Shown in pieces: positions 1 through 5,074 of a DNA stretch of 6,106 nt; positions within the stretch are counted from its first letter, which is position 1; each line of letters opens with the position of its first letter. The notes under the pieces were generated by a model that made no database searches, had not been told where the DNA came from, and saw only the letters and a program-made list of their open reading frames with translations. Origin of the DNA: DASQGA01 sp035535315 (GTDB taxonomy: Bacteria > Actinomycetota > Thermoleophilia > Gaiellales > Gaiellaceae); assembly GCA_035535315.1 (NCBI GenBank), contig DATLQD010000166.1, positions 1 to 6,106 of the forward strand. The letters are read 5' to 3'. A program made the translations under genes and the position numbers.

Positions 1-261
1 CTCGAGCTCGTCGATCTCCTCGACCAGGAGCCCCGGGTCGATGACGCAGCCTGCTCCGACGACGCAGATCTTCCCGTCGCTCAGGATGCCCGAGGGGACG
101 TGGTGGAGCTTGAAGGTCTCGCCGTCGCAGACGATCGTGTGCCCCGCGTTCGGACCGCCCTGGTACCGGCAGACGAAGTCCGAGTGCTGCGCCAGGAGAT
201 CCACGATCTTCCCCTTGCCCTCGTCCCCCCACTGGGCCCCGACGATGACGGTTGCTGGCAT
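1..261 (-). CDS. purA: Adenylosuccinate synthetase, N-terminal part (cut by window edge)
   Basis: Cytoplasmic enzyme that joins IMP and aspartate using GTP to give adenylosuccinate, the first committed step from IMP to AMP. Only the first 87 residues are visible; the frame stays open to the left edge. The P-loop-like GDEGKGK motif lies at residues 12-18 and the GGPNAGH motif at 35-41. Asp13 and His41 sit at the numbers of the E. coli catalytic pair, which fixes the ATG at 261. The following residues (TIV, then FKLHHVPSGIL at 50-60) are also family-typical. It is 41 nt downstream of dnaB on the same strand, so probably co-transcribed; dnaB next to purA is also known from Bacillus. No strong Shine-Dalgarno is seen (only CCAGAG about 4 nt before the start). 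Identification is near certain; the rest of the protein cannot be judged. Confidence 0.97.
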   Translation of the reverse strand, partial: MPATVIVGAQWGDEGKGKIVDLLAQHSDFVCRYQGGPNAGHTIVCDGETFKLHHVPSGILSDGKICVVGAGCVIDPGLLVEEIDELE

Positions 262-302
262 CGCTCTGGAGCGTACTCGCCGCACCGGGCGACTCGGCGT
301 CG

Positions 303-1652
303 CTACGCGGCTGCGAGATCCGAGAACTTCGCGTAGCGCTTCAGGAACGAGAGCTTGATCGTGTCGGTGGGGCCGTTCCTGTGCTTGGCGACGATCACCT
401 CCGCGAGGCCCTGCTGGTCCGACTCCTCGCCTGCGTAGTACTCGTCGCGATAGATGAAGCAGACGATGTCGGCGTCCTGCTCGATCGACCCCGACTCGCG
501 CAGGTCCGAGAGGATGGGTCGCTTGTCGTGGCGCTGCTCGACTGCCCGCGAGAGCTGTGACATGGCGATGATGGGGACGTCGAGATCGCGGGCGAGCACC
601 TTCAGGGAGCGGGAGATCTGCGACACCTCCTGCACGCGGTTCTCCGCGCTCGTGCCCGAGGTCATGAGCTGCAGGTAGTCGATCACGATGAGACCGAGGT
701 CCGGATGCTTCGACTTCAGCCGTCGTGCCTTGGAGCGGATCTCCATCATCGTGACCGAGCCCGTGTCGTCGACGTAGACCGGCGCCTTCGCGAGCTTGTC
801 GCAGGCGGCCGTCAGCCGGGGCCAGTCGTCCGCGGCGAGCTTTCCCGTGCGGAGCCGCTGGGACTCGACCTTCGCCTCGCTGCACATGAGCCGCTGGGTC
901 ACCTCGGACTTCGACATCTCGAGCGTGAAGAGCGCGACCGGCACTTCGTGGCGGACGGCCAGGTTGGCGGCCATGCAAAGCCCGAGGGCGGACTTCCCCA
1001 TGCTGGGGCGGGCCGCGATGATGATCAAGTTCCCGGGTTGGAAGCCAGAGGTGATCCGGTCGAGGTCTCGAAAGCCCGAAGGGACGCCGGTCACGTCAGC
1101 ACCCGACTCGTAGAGCGCTGTGATCCGCTCGAAGCTCTCCTTCAGGAGCGTTTCGATGTGGCTGAATTCCCCGGTCGCCCGCTGCTGCGAAAGGTCGAAC
1201 ACGATCTGCTCGGCCTGGTCGACGAGCTCGGTCGCCTCTCCCGGACGCTCCCAGCCGAGTCGAGCGATCTCCCCGCCCGCCCGGATGAGCCCCCTGAGGG
1301 TGGCAGCCTCCCGGACGATCTGCGCGTAGTGGCCTGCGTTTGCGCTCGCGGGGACGAGAGCTGCGAGCTCGTGGACCCGCGCCTTGCCCCCGACGTCCTC
1401 GAGCTCGCCTCGTTCGTCGAGCTGGTCGACGAGTGTGATCGCGTCGACCGGCTCACCCTTCGCATAAAGCGTCAGCGCCGCGCGGTACATCTTGGCATGG
1501 CTCTCGCGATAGAACTCGCGCCCCTCGGAATCGAGGACTTCGCTCACGGCTGCGATCGCCCCGGGGGCGAGCATCATTGCTCCGAGAACGGACTCCTCCG
1601 CGTCGAGGTTTTGCGGCGGGACGGGGGCAGTGTCGCGAAGGGCGGTGGCCAT
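303..1652 (-). CDS. dnaB: Replicative DNA helicase DnaB
   Basis: Hexameric ATP-driven helicase that unwinds DNA at the replication fork. The protein is 449 residues, the usual DnaB length. The N-terminal primase-interacting domain (about 13-115) opens with PPQNLDAEESVLG. The RecA-like domain shows Walker A ARPSMGKS (214-221, Lys220), the catalytic-type Glu245 in TLEMS, Walker B LIVIDYLQL (321-329, Asp325), the SQLSRAVE...RP..SDLRESG segment (365-388) and the KHRNGP region (423-428), which carries the expected arginine finger. No intein interrupts these motifs, although inteins are frequent in actinobacterial dnaB. The frame is open upstream to 2069, but the ATG at 1652 was chosen because the family alignment begins a few residues later and the upstream translation is low-complexity Arg/Pro/Ser. 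No clear Shine-Dalgarno precedes it. It lies 226 nt after rplI and 41 nt before purA, so it may have its own promoter in the rplI-dnaB gap. Confidence 0.98.
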   Translation of the reverse strand: MATALRDTAPVPPQNLDAEESVLGAMMLAPGAIAAVSEVLDSEGREFYRESHAKMYRAALTLYAKGEPVDAITLVDQLDERGELEDVGGKARVHELAALVPASANAGHYAQIVREAATLRGLIRAGGEIARLGWERPGEATELVDQAEQIVFDLSQQRATGEFSHIETLLKESFERITALYESGADVTGVPSGFRDLDRITSGFQPGNLIIIAARPSMGKSALGLCMAANLAVRHEVPVALFTLEMSKSEVTQRLMCSEAKVESQRLRTGKLAADDWPRLTAACDKLAKAPVYVDDTGSVTMMEIRSKARRLKSKHPDLGLIVIDYLQLMTSGTSAENRVQEVSQISRSLKVLARDLDVPIIAMSQLSRAVEQRHDKRPILSDLRESGSIEQDADIVCFIYRDEYYAGEESDQQGLAEVIVAKHRNGPTDTIKLSFLKRYAKFSDLAAA

Positions 1653-1803
1653 CCGAGCCACGACCGTAGAGGGCTTGATCTCGGTGTGCGCGTCCACAGT
1701 CTGCGAGCTCGAGGAGCAGGAAAAAGGAAACACATGTTCGCATATCCGCCGGACGACGTCCCCAGGTCTACCCCGGCCTTCCACGGGCAAGACCCAACCC
1801 GGG
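1653..1803. other. Rest of the rplI-dnaB gap; no gene seen
   Basis: This is the dnaB side of the 226-nt non-coding gap. The dnaB frame is open through it, but the translation does not resemble DnaB. I find no convincing promoter: the best minus-strand pair is TAGACC with GATATG at 18-nt spacing, which is poor. A TCCACA core is present at 1693-1698 and resembles part of a DnaA box, but the full 9-mer matches at only seven positions. Confidence 0.45.
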
Positions 1804-1836
1804 CGAACGATCCGCTCGCAAAGAGCGGGAAGTTCG
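1804..1836 (-). repeat. Interrupted inverted repeat (stem-loop) in the rplI-dnaB gap
   Basis: An inner perfect stem CCGCTC/GAGCGG (1812-1817 with 1823-1828, 5-nt loop) is enclosed by an outer stem CGAAC/GTTCG (1804-1808 with 1832-1836). A symmetric 3x3 internal loop separates them. As minus-strand RNA this would be an 11-bp two-part hairpin about 150 nt before the dnaB start. No T-run follows, so a classical terminator is unlikely. An mRNA-processing or leader structure, or a protein site on DNA, is possible. Function is inference. Confidence 0.5.
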
Positions 1837-1841
1837 TGAAA

Positions 1842-1863
1842 CCGCCCACAGGCGTGTGGACGG
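1842..1863 (-). terminator. Terminator-like hairpin just after rplI
   Basis: Read on the minus strand, 15 nt after the rplI stop: CCG-T-CCACA-CGCC-TGTGG-G-CGG, then TTTC. The stem is 5 bp plus 3 bp around a single mismatch, with a 4-nt loop. The U-tract is only three bases, so it would be a weak intrinsic terminator or attenuator that lowers read-through from the ribosomal genes into dnaB. Confidence 0.4.
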
Positions 1864-1878
1864 CTCGGTGGAGAACGG

Positions 1879-2604
1879 TTAGTTGCGCTCGGAGTCTTCG
1901 GGCTCGCCGTCGGCGGCCGGGGCAGGAACTTCTCCGGAGTCTGGAGTTCCGCCCTCGGCGTCCACCTCGGGCGCCGCAACCGCTTCCGCCTGCTCGGGAC
2001 CCTCCGGCTCGCCAGCCGCCTCGGCCGTCTCCGGCTCCTCCTCGAGGAGCTCCTCCAACCACTCTTCACCCTCGGGCTCGGCGGCCTTGGCCGCCTCCTC
2101 CTCCGCGCGCGCCGCGTCCTCCATCGCCTGGAGCTCCTCTTCGGGTGGAAGCTCGCCGCCTTCGGGCACGACCAGAGTCTTCACCTCGATTCGCACGTCC
2201 TGGAAGACGTCGATCGGGATCTCGTAGCGCCCGATCCGCTTGATCGAGTCGCCGAGGGCGATCTTGCGGCGATCGACGCGGATCTTGCGCGTCCGCCACA
2301 GTTCGTCGGCGATGTCCGTCGCGGTGACCGAGCCGAAGAGCGTTCCTTGCGGCCCGGCGTTCACGTCGAAGCGAAGCACCGTCTTCCGAAGGGTCTCGGC
2401 GATCTCTTGCGCCTGCTCGAAGCTGCGCGCCTCGTGCTTCGCGCGCTCGGACTCGCGCTTCTCGAGCTCCGCGACCTTGGCCGCGGTCGCGGGCTCTGCG
2501 AGCCGGCGCGGGCCCAGATAGTTGCGCATGTACCCGCGCGAGACGTTGACGACCTCGCCGCGCAGGCCGACTTTCTCGACGTCAGTGAGGAGGATGACAT
2601 CCAT
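1879..2604 (-). CDS. rplI: Large-subunit ribosomal protein bL9 with long acidic C-terminal extension
   Basis: Ribosomal protein that binds 23S rRNA near the base of the L1 stalk. Residues 1-50 form the classical N domain: MDVILLTDVEKVGLRGEV, then the signature residues V21, G24-Y25, N28-Y29-L30 and the loop ending EPAT. The charged linker helix (about 40-75) and C domain (about 76-148, with FGSVTATDIAD and IGRYEIP.DV) follow. Family members are normally about 148-150 residues; this one has 241. The extra ~92 residues (150-241, bases 1882-2157) are dominated by Glu, Ala, Pro and Gly, include WLEELLEEE, and look disordered. The tail continues the frame with no sign of a frameshift, so it is a true extension. 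It starts 9 nt after the rpsR stop, so probably translationally coupled; no strong Shine-Dalgarno is visible. Confidence 0.96.
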   Translation of the reverse strand: MDVILLTDVEKVGLRGEVVNVSRGYMRNYLGPRRLAEPATAAKVAELEKRESERAKHEARSFEQAQEIAETLRKTVLRFDVNAGPQGTLFGSVTATDIADELWRTRKIRVDRRKIALGDSIKRIGRYEIPIDVFQDVRIEVKTLVVPEGGELPPEEELQAMEDAARAEEEAAKAAEPEGEEWLEELLEEEPETAEAAGEPEGPEQAEAVAAPEVDAEGGTPDSGEVPAPAADGEPEDSERN

Positions 2605-2613
2605 CGACGAGGC

Positions 2614-2874
2614 CTAGCCCGTGACGTAGGGCAGGAGCGCCATCTCTCTCGCGCGCTTCACCGCCGTCGCAACCTGCTCCTGATGCCGCCGGCATGCGCC
2701 GGTGATCCGGCGTGACCGGATCTTCCCCTTCTCGGAGACGTACCGGCGGAGCTGGTTGTAGTTCTTGTAGTCGACCTCGTCGATCTTCTCCCTACAGAAA
2801 TAGCAACTCTTTCTCCGCAGCGGCCCTCCGGCCCCGGGCCGGGGCCGGCGGTTTCCCTTCGTCTGCTGTGCCAT
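2614..2874 (-). CDS. rpsR: Small-subunit ribosomal protein bS18
   Basis: Platform protein of the 30S subunit that pairs with bS6 on 16S rRNA. Its 86 residues match the family. Cys24 and Cys27 (CYFC), Cys61 and His64 (CRRH) form a likely zinc site, i.e. the metal-binding 'C+' type of bS18. The core IDEVDYKN, LRRYVSEKGKI and RRITGACRRHQ (family-typical order) ends in the basic helix VKRAREMALLPYV. The N-terminal 22 residues are rich in Arg, Pro and Gly. AAGGAG at 2887-2892 lies 12 nt before the ATG, rather distant but usable. It sits 76 nt after ssb, a gap filled by a strong hairpin, and 9 nt before rplI. Confidence 0.97.
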   Translation of the reverse strand: MAQQTKGNRRPRPGAGGPLRRKSCYFCREKIDEVDYKNYNQLRRYVSEKGKIRSRRITGACRRHQEQVATAVKRAREMALLPYVTG

Positions 2875-2908
2875 CGGTGTTCGCGACTCCTTCGCTGTCT
2901 AGATGATT

Positions 2909-2951
2909 GATCGGTCATTGGCGGCCCGTGAGGACGGGTCGCCAACCGATC
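2909..2951 (-). repeat. 17-bp hairpin between ssb and rpsR
   Basis: As minus-strand RNA: GAUCGG pairs with CCGAUC (6 bp), UUGGCG with CGCCAA (6 bp), then one A.C mismatch, then CCCGU with ACGGG (5 bp) closed by a CCUC loop. A 3-nt UGA bulge on the 3' side sits directly before CCG. The stem begins with the last base of the ssb stop codon and ends 16 nt before the AAGGAG of rpsR. No U-tract follows, so it is not a standard terminator. Its role (mRNA processing, stability or control of rpsR) is inference. Confidence 0.7.
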
Positions 2952-3394
2952 TAAAACGGAATGTCGTCGTCGGTCCCGGAGGGGCCGAAGTCGGAGCGGT
3001 CGGCCGCGACGTCGCCCGCGGGGACGTACTCGCGCTGGCCGCCGCCGCCCTCGGTGTCCTGGCGGCTGTCGAGGAACTGGATCGTATTGGCCACGACCTC
3101 GACCTTCGACCGCTTCGACCCATCCTGTGCCTCCCAGGACGACCAGTCGAGCCGGCCGTCGACGCCGATGCGCCGGCCCTTGGCCAGGTGGTTCGAAAGC
3201 ATCTCGGCCTGATTGCCGAACACCTTCACGTCGAAGAAGTTGGGCTTGTCGACCCAGTTGTCCCCGTCATCCTTCTGCCTGCCGTTGACGGCAACACCGA
3301 GCTGAAGCACGGGCACCCCGGACGGAAGATGCCGAAGCTCGGGATCGCGCGTGAGGCGCCCCACGAGCGTGACGCGATTGATGTCGCCTGCCAT
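2951..3394 (-). CDS. ssb: Single-stranded DNA-binding protein
   Basis: Binds and protects single-stranded DNA at forks and repair sites and recruits partners through its C-terminal tip. The 147 residues comprise an OB fold (about 1-110: INRVTLVGRLTRDPELR, aromatic positions W48, F53, F54, W84 and W87 available for DNA stacking, then VEVVANTIQFLDSR). A short Gly-rich linker (115-140) leads to the canonical acidic tip DDDIPF (142-147). The linker is short compared with many actinobacterial SSBs. Start choice is firm: AGGGAG at 3401-3406 is 6 nt from the ATG. It lies between rpsF (36 nt) and rpsR (76 nt), the usual Gram-positive arrangement. A LexA-type box lies in the 36-nt gap before it, suggesting DNA-damage control in addition to operon transcription. 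Confidence 0.98.
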   Translation of the reverse strand: MAGDINRVTLVGRLTRDPELRHLPSGVPVLQLGVAVNGRQKDDGDNWVDKPNFFDVKVFGNQAEMLSNHLAKGRRIGVDGRLDWSSWEAQDGSKRSKVEVVANTIQFLDSRQDTEGGGGQREYVPAGDVAADRSDFGPSGTDDDIPF

Positions 3395-3411
3395 CAGTTA
3401 CTCCCTTTCGT

Positions 3412-3425
3412 AGAACGTATGTTCG
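3412..3425 (-). promoter_or_regulatory. Candidate LexA (SOS) box before ssb
   Basis: On the minus strand the 14-mer is CGAACATACGTTCT, with arms GAAC/GTTC around 4 nt. It matches 13 of 14 positions of the Gram-positive SOS-box consensus CGAACRNRYGTTYC; only the last base differs. It ends 17 nt before the ssb ATG, upstream of its Shine-Dalgarno, in the 36-nt rpsF-ssb gap. ssb is a known SOS gene in some bacteria. No clear -35/-10 pair is seen beside it (best -10 TAAGAT at 3427-3432), so the promoter it would repress is not proven. Confidence 0.6.
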
Positions 3426-3430
3426 CCATC

Positions 3431-3763
3431 TTAACTCTCGGGGACGACGGGCTCGCCCGCGGTCGCTTTCCGGCGAGGCTTCGGCCGCCGAACGGCCATG
3501 TGGCGCATGGCGCCGTCGGTGATCTTCAGGACCCGCGTCAACTCGTCGAGTGTCACGGGCTCTGCGTCGAACTGCACCAGGTGGTAGTGCGCCTCGGTCT
3601 TCTTGTCGATCTCGTACGCGAGCTTTCGCCGACCCCAGGGCTCGTGGCTCTGCCAGGCGCCTCCGCCCTTTTCGACGAGCTCGCGCATACGAGAAAGAAT
3701 CTCGTTCTGGCGCTCGTCTTCCACCTCTGGATCGAGCATGAGCATGATTTCGTACGCGTTCAT
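3431..3763 (-). CDS. rpsF: Small-subunit ribosomal protein bS6
   Basis: 30S platform protein that binds 16S rRNA as a dimer with bS18. It is 110 residues long. Family hallmarks are MNAYEIMLMLDPEV at the start (first strand of the ferredoxin-like fold), WGRRKLAYEIDKK at 43-55, YHLVQFDAEP at 60-69, and LKITDGAMRHMAVRRP at 79-94. A short basic then acidic tail (95-110) is mildly longer than in minimal bS6. It is the first gene of the minus-strand operon. AAGGAGG (3776-3782) lies 12 nt before the ATG and is embedded in a structured leader that probably allows autoregulation by the bS6:bS18 complex. A TATACT element lies about 94 nt upstream of the start. Confidence 0.97.
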   Translation of the reverse strand: MNAYEIMLMLDPEVEDERQNEILSRMRELVEKGGGAWQSHEPWGRRKLAYEIDKKTEAHYHLVQFDAEPVTLDELTRVLKITDGAMRHMAVRRPKPRRKATAGEPVVPES

Positions 3764-3766
3764 CAG

Positions 3767-3824
3767 GTTCCCGAACCTCCTTCCCTCGGTCTAGCGGCCT
3801 CGCCTGCTCGCGCCGCTCGGGAAC
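3767..3824 (-). promoter_or_regulatory. rpsF leader: candidate S6:S18 complex-binding motif
   Basis: Minus-strand RNA contains a hairpin AGCGGC/GCCGCU (3812-3817 with 3793-3798), then a single-stranded stretch with CCG (3787-3789), then GGGAA (3781-3785), which pairs with UUCCC (3819-3823) on the 5' side. A CCG in a bulge between a stem and a hairpin is the published description of the S6:S18 complex-binding motif in leaders of this operon. The stem partly covers AAGGAGG. The same UUCCC can instead join a longer 8-bp stem GUUCCCGA/UCGGGAAC (3817-3824 with 3767-3774) ending 3 nt before the ATG, leaving the Shine-Dalgarno in a loop. The geometry is visible; binding is inferred. Confidence 0.6.
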
Positions 3825-3856
3825 GGACGGCGCCGGGCGAAGCAGGAAGTTGGACG

Positions 3857-3862
3857 AGTATA
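3857..3862 (-). promoter_or_regulatory. Candidate -10 element of the rpsF operon promoter
   Basis: TATACT on the minus strand matches TATAAT at 5 of 6 positions and would start transcription near 3850, giving a leader of about 87 nt that includes the whole structured region. No good -35 hexamer is found at 16-18 nt (best TGGGGC), so the call rests on the -10 and position alone. The same TATA core reads TATAGC on the plus strand and could serve the divergent gene. Confidence 0.45.
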
Positions 3863-3899
3863 GCGAGCCTGCCCGGCTTGCCCCAGTGGCACAGGTCGT

Positions 3900-3906
3900 G
3901 GAAGAG
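3900..3906 (+). promoter_or_regulatory. Ribosome binding site deciding the start of the 3915 gene
   Basis: GGAAGAG ends 8 nt before the ATG at 3915. A GTG at 3906 is also in frame, but it overlaps this site and would have no usable spacing. Confidence 0.5.
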
Positions 3907-3914
3907 TGACGAGG

Positions 3915-4301
3915 ATGGGACGACTTTCGACTCTCCTGGCCGGCGCCGCCGCCGGCGCTTTTGCGGCCACGGTCCTTCTGCGACGCCGCAGGCCGACGCT
4001 TGCGCCGGAGAGACTCGACCCGCGGGCCCAGGAGCTTCGCGAGAAGCTCGCCGAGGCCCGGAATGCGCGCGCCGACGAGGACGACTTCGAGGCCGCCGGC
4101 ATGGCCGCGGAGACGGCAGTCGAGGAGCCGGCGGCCCCTCCGCCTGCGCCGCCGCGGCCCCCCGCGGAGGCGTCAGGGCCGGAACGCCCCAAGCCCGGGG
4201 GGCCGGCAGACGAGTTCGAGGCGATGCGCCGGCGGGTGCATGAGGAGGCCCGTGCGGCGGCCGAGGAGATGCGCCGCGACCCTGAGGGCGGGGCGGACTA
4301 G
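3915..4301 (+). CDS. Small membrane-anchored protein of unknown function
   Basis: I do not recognise a family. The 128-residue product has one hydrophobic segment at residues 5-22 (STLLAGAAAGAFAATVLL) followed at once by four arginines (23-26), a stop-transfer pattern suggesting an N-out or signal-anchor protein with a cytoplasmic tail. Then come a charged, probably helical stretch (38-70, with REKLAEARNARADEDDFEAA), a Pro/Ala-rich linker (71-98), and a second charged helix with alternating Glu and Arg (99-120). GGAAGAG 8 nt upstream supports the ATG at 3915. It is divergent from rpsF (151-nt gap) and convergent with the amidase gene, its stop overlapping that gene's stop. The opposite-strand frames have lower-quality Arg/Ser-rich translations. 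Moderately sure it is real; function unknown. Confidence 0.7.
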   Translation: MGRLSTLLAGAAAGAFAATVLLRRRRPTLAPERLDPRAQELREKLAEARNARADEDDFEAAGMAAETAVEEPAAPPPAPPRPPAEASGPERPKPGGPADEFEAMRRRVHEEARAAAEEMRRDPEGGAD

Positions 4302-4957
4302 TCCGAGACGAAACTGGCCGATGCGCGCGTGAGGGCGCCTGCCACCTTCCACTGGTAGCGCGCGGACGTGAGCCGCGCCCGCTCGGTCGGGTTCGTGAGG
4401 AACCCCGCCTCCGCGAGCACCACAGGGACGTTCGCCCAGTTGAAGCCGGTCAGGTCCGAGCGCCGCGAGAGCCCTAGATTCGCAGCTCCCGTCGCGCGCA
4501 CGACTGCCCGCTGGACGAGGCGGGCAGCCCTGAGGCTGGGGGCGTAGATGTCGTCCGTCCAGCCCAGGTGCCAGGCGGGATAGAGCGTCGAGACCCCGTG
4601 GCTTGCCCGGTTCACCGACCCGTCTGCGTGAATCCTGAGCATGAGAGCAGCATTTCGCCGGTTGCAGAAGCGTGCGCGGTCGACGTTGCCGCCGGCCCCG
4701 TACGTGAACTCCGCGCCCGTCCGCGTCATCGCGACGCGGAGCCCGCGGCGGTCGAGCAGGTAACGCACCTTGCGCGCAATCTGGAGCACGACCACGGCCT
4801 CGCCGGCGGTGCCGCCGCCGTCCTTGATCTTGCGAATCGAGGCGCCCGGGCCGATCGGCTCGGTCGAGAGGTTCGGCGTTCGGGCGTGCCCCGGGTCGAT
4901 GCAGACGAGGGGAGCAGGCGCCGGGGTGGCATCGACCGAGAGAAGAACCGCGATCAT
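4298..4957 (-). CDS. N-acetylmuramoyl-L-alanine amidase, Amidase_3 family
   Basis: Zinc hydrolase that cuts the bond between N-acetylmuramic acid and the peptide stem of peptidoglycan, acting outside the cytoplasmic membrane. The 219 residues are one catalytic domain: CIDPGHA (19-25, His24), GEAVVVLQIA (52-61, Glu53), LRIHADGS (107-114, His110) and VLAEAGFLTNPTE (180-192, Glu183) supply the usual zinc ligands and catalytic Glu. No cell-wall-binding repeat or LysM is present. The N-terminus MIAVLLSVDATPAPAP is a very short hydrophobic stretch without basic residues, so a signal peptide is doubtful. ATG 4957 is the only plausible start in frame; upstream translation is unrelated and no Shine-Dalgarno is near. 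A possible 16-codon ORF ends in an ATGA overlap with this start. The gene is divergent from the iron permease and converges on the gene at 3915. Confidence 0.9.
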   Translation of the reverse strand: MIAVLLSVDATPAPAPLVCIDPGHARTPNLSTEPIGPGASIRKIKDGGGTAGEAVVVLQIARKVRYLLDRRGLRVAMTRTGAEFTYGAGGNVDRARFCNRRNAALMLRIHADGSVNRASHGVSTLYPAWHLGWTDDIYAPSLRAARLVQRAVVRATGAANLGLSRRSDLTGFNWANVPVVLAEAGFLTNPTERARLTSARYQWKVAGALTRASASFVSD

Positions 4958-5004
4958 TGTGGAAGGGTAGCCTCGGCCGGGACCGCTTCGAGCTTGACAT
5001 CCAC
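4954..5004 (-). CDS. Possible 16-codon upstream ORF coupled to the amidase
   Basis: A GTG at 5004 preceded by AGGAG (5014-5018, 9-nt spacing) opens a 16-residue frame (VDVKLEAVPAEATLPQ) whose TGA overlaps the amidase ATG as ATGA. The amidase start lacks its own Shine-Dalgarno, so translation coupling through this ORF is attractive. An in-frame TAG just before AGGAG shows the frame is not part of a longer gene. The reading could be chance, and the DNA also carries the opposite-strand promoter of the iron permease. Confidence 0.25.
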   Translation of the reverse strand: MDVKLEAVPAEATLPQ

Positions 5005-5023
5005 GGCGCGCGACTCCTATTGT
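4994..5023 (+). promoter_or_regulatory. Promoter of the iron permease gene
   Basis: A perfect -35 TTGACA (4994-4999), an 18-nt spacer and TATTGT (5018-5023; 4 of 6 to TATAAT) predict a start near 5030. That is directly at the edge of the palindromic operator at 5032-5051. This is the best sigma70-like pair in the window. Confidence 0.65.
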
Positions 5024-5031
5024 CCGCCTCG

Positions 5032-5053
5032 TTGTAAGGTACGCCTTACAAGA
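5032..5053 (+). promoter_or_regulatory. Palindromic operator, DtxR/IdeR iron-box-like
   Basis: Arms TTGTAAGG (5032-5039) and CCTTACAA (5044-5051) are perfect inverted repeats around TACG. Offset by three bases, 5035-5053 matches 15 of 19 positions of the DtxR/IdeR consensus TWAGGTWAGSCTWACCTWA. It sits at the expected +1 of the permease promoter, the right place for an iron-dependent repressor. Because the palindrome has an even centre, unlike the classical 19-bp iron box, another repressor family (TetR-like, for example) remains possible. Confidence 0.6.
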
Positions 5054-5074
5054 CTGAACGTGAACACGACGACG

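Noticed and set aside
262..302. Short palindrome CGCTCCAGAGCG directly before the purA start
   Set aside because: The loop would be only two bases, and there is no promoter or terminator context; likely chance.
1690..1863. DnaA-box-like sequences with a TCCACA core near dnaB (1690-1698 plus strand; 1855-1863 minus strand)
   Set aside because: Each matches only 7 of 9 positions of TTGTCCACA, they are far apart, and no AT-rich unwinding region is present, so an origin is not supported.
1653..2069. N-terminal extension of DnaB to the upstream ATG at 2069
   Set aside because: It would overlap most of the bL9 tail, and the added 139 residues are unlike DnaB; the family start fits ATG 1652.
705..2243. 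Long plus-strand open frame (512 codons) opposite dnaB and rplI
   Set aside because: It is antisense to two unmistakable genes; its translation is Arg/Pro-rich low complexity with no family motifs, as expected for a mirror frame in GC-rich coding DNA.
2903..4243. Long plus-strand open frame (446 codons) opposite ssb and rpsF
   Set aside because: It is antisense to ssb and rpsF and runs on into another frame of the gene at 3915; no recognisable domain and a composition typical of shadow frames.
4173..5000. Minus-strand frame of 275 codons overlapping the amidase
   Set aside because: It is out of frame with the amidase, whose catalytic motifs are intact; the translation is Arg/Pro-rich and has no domain.
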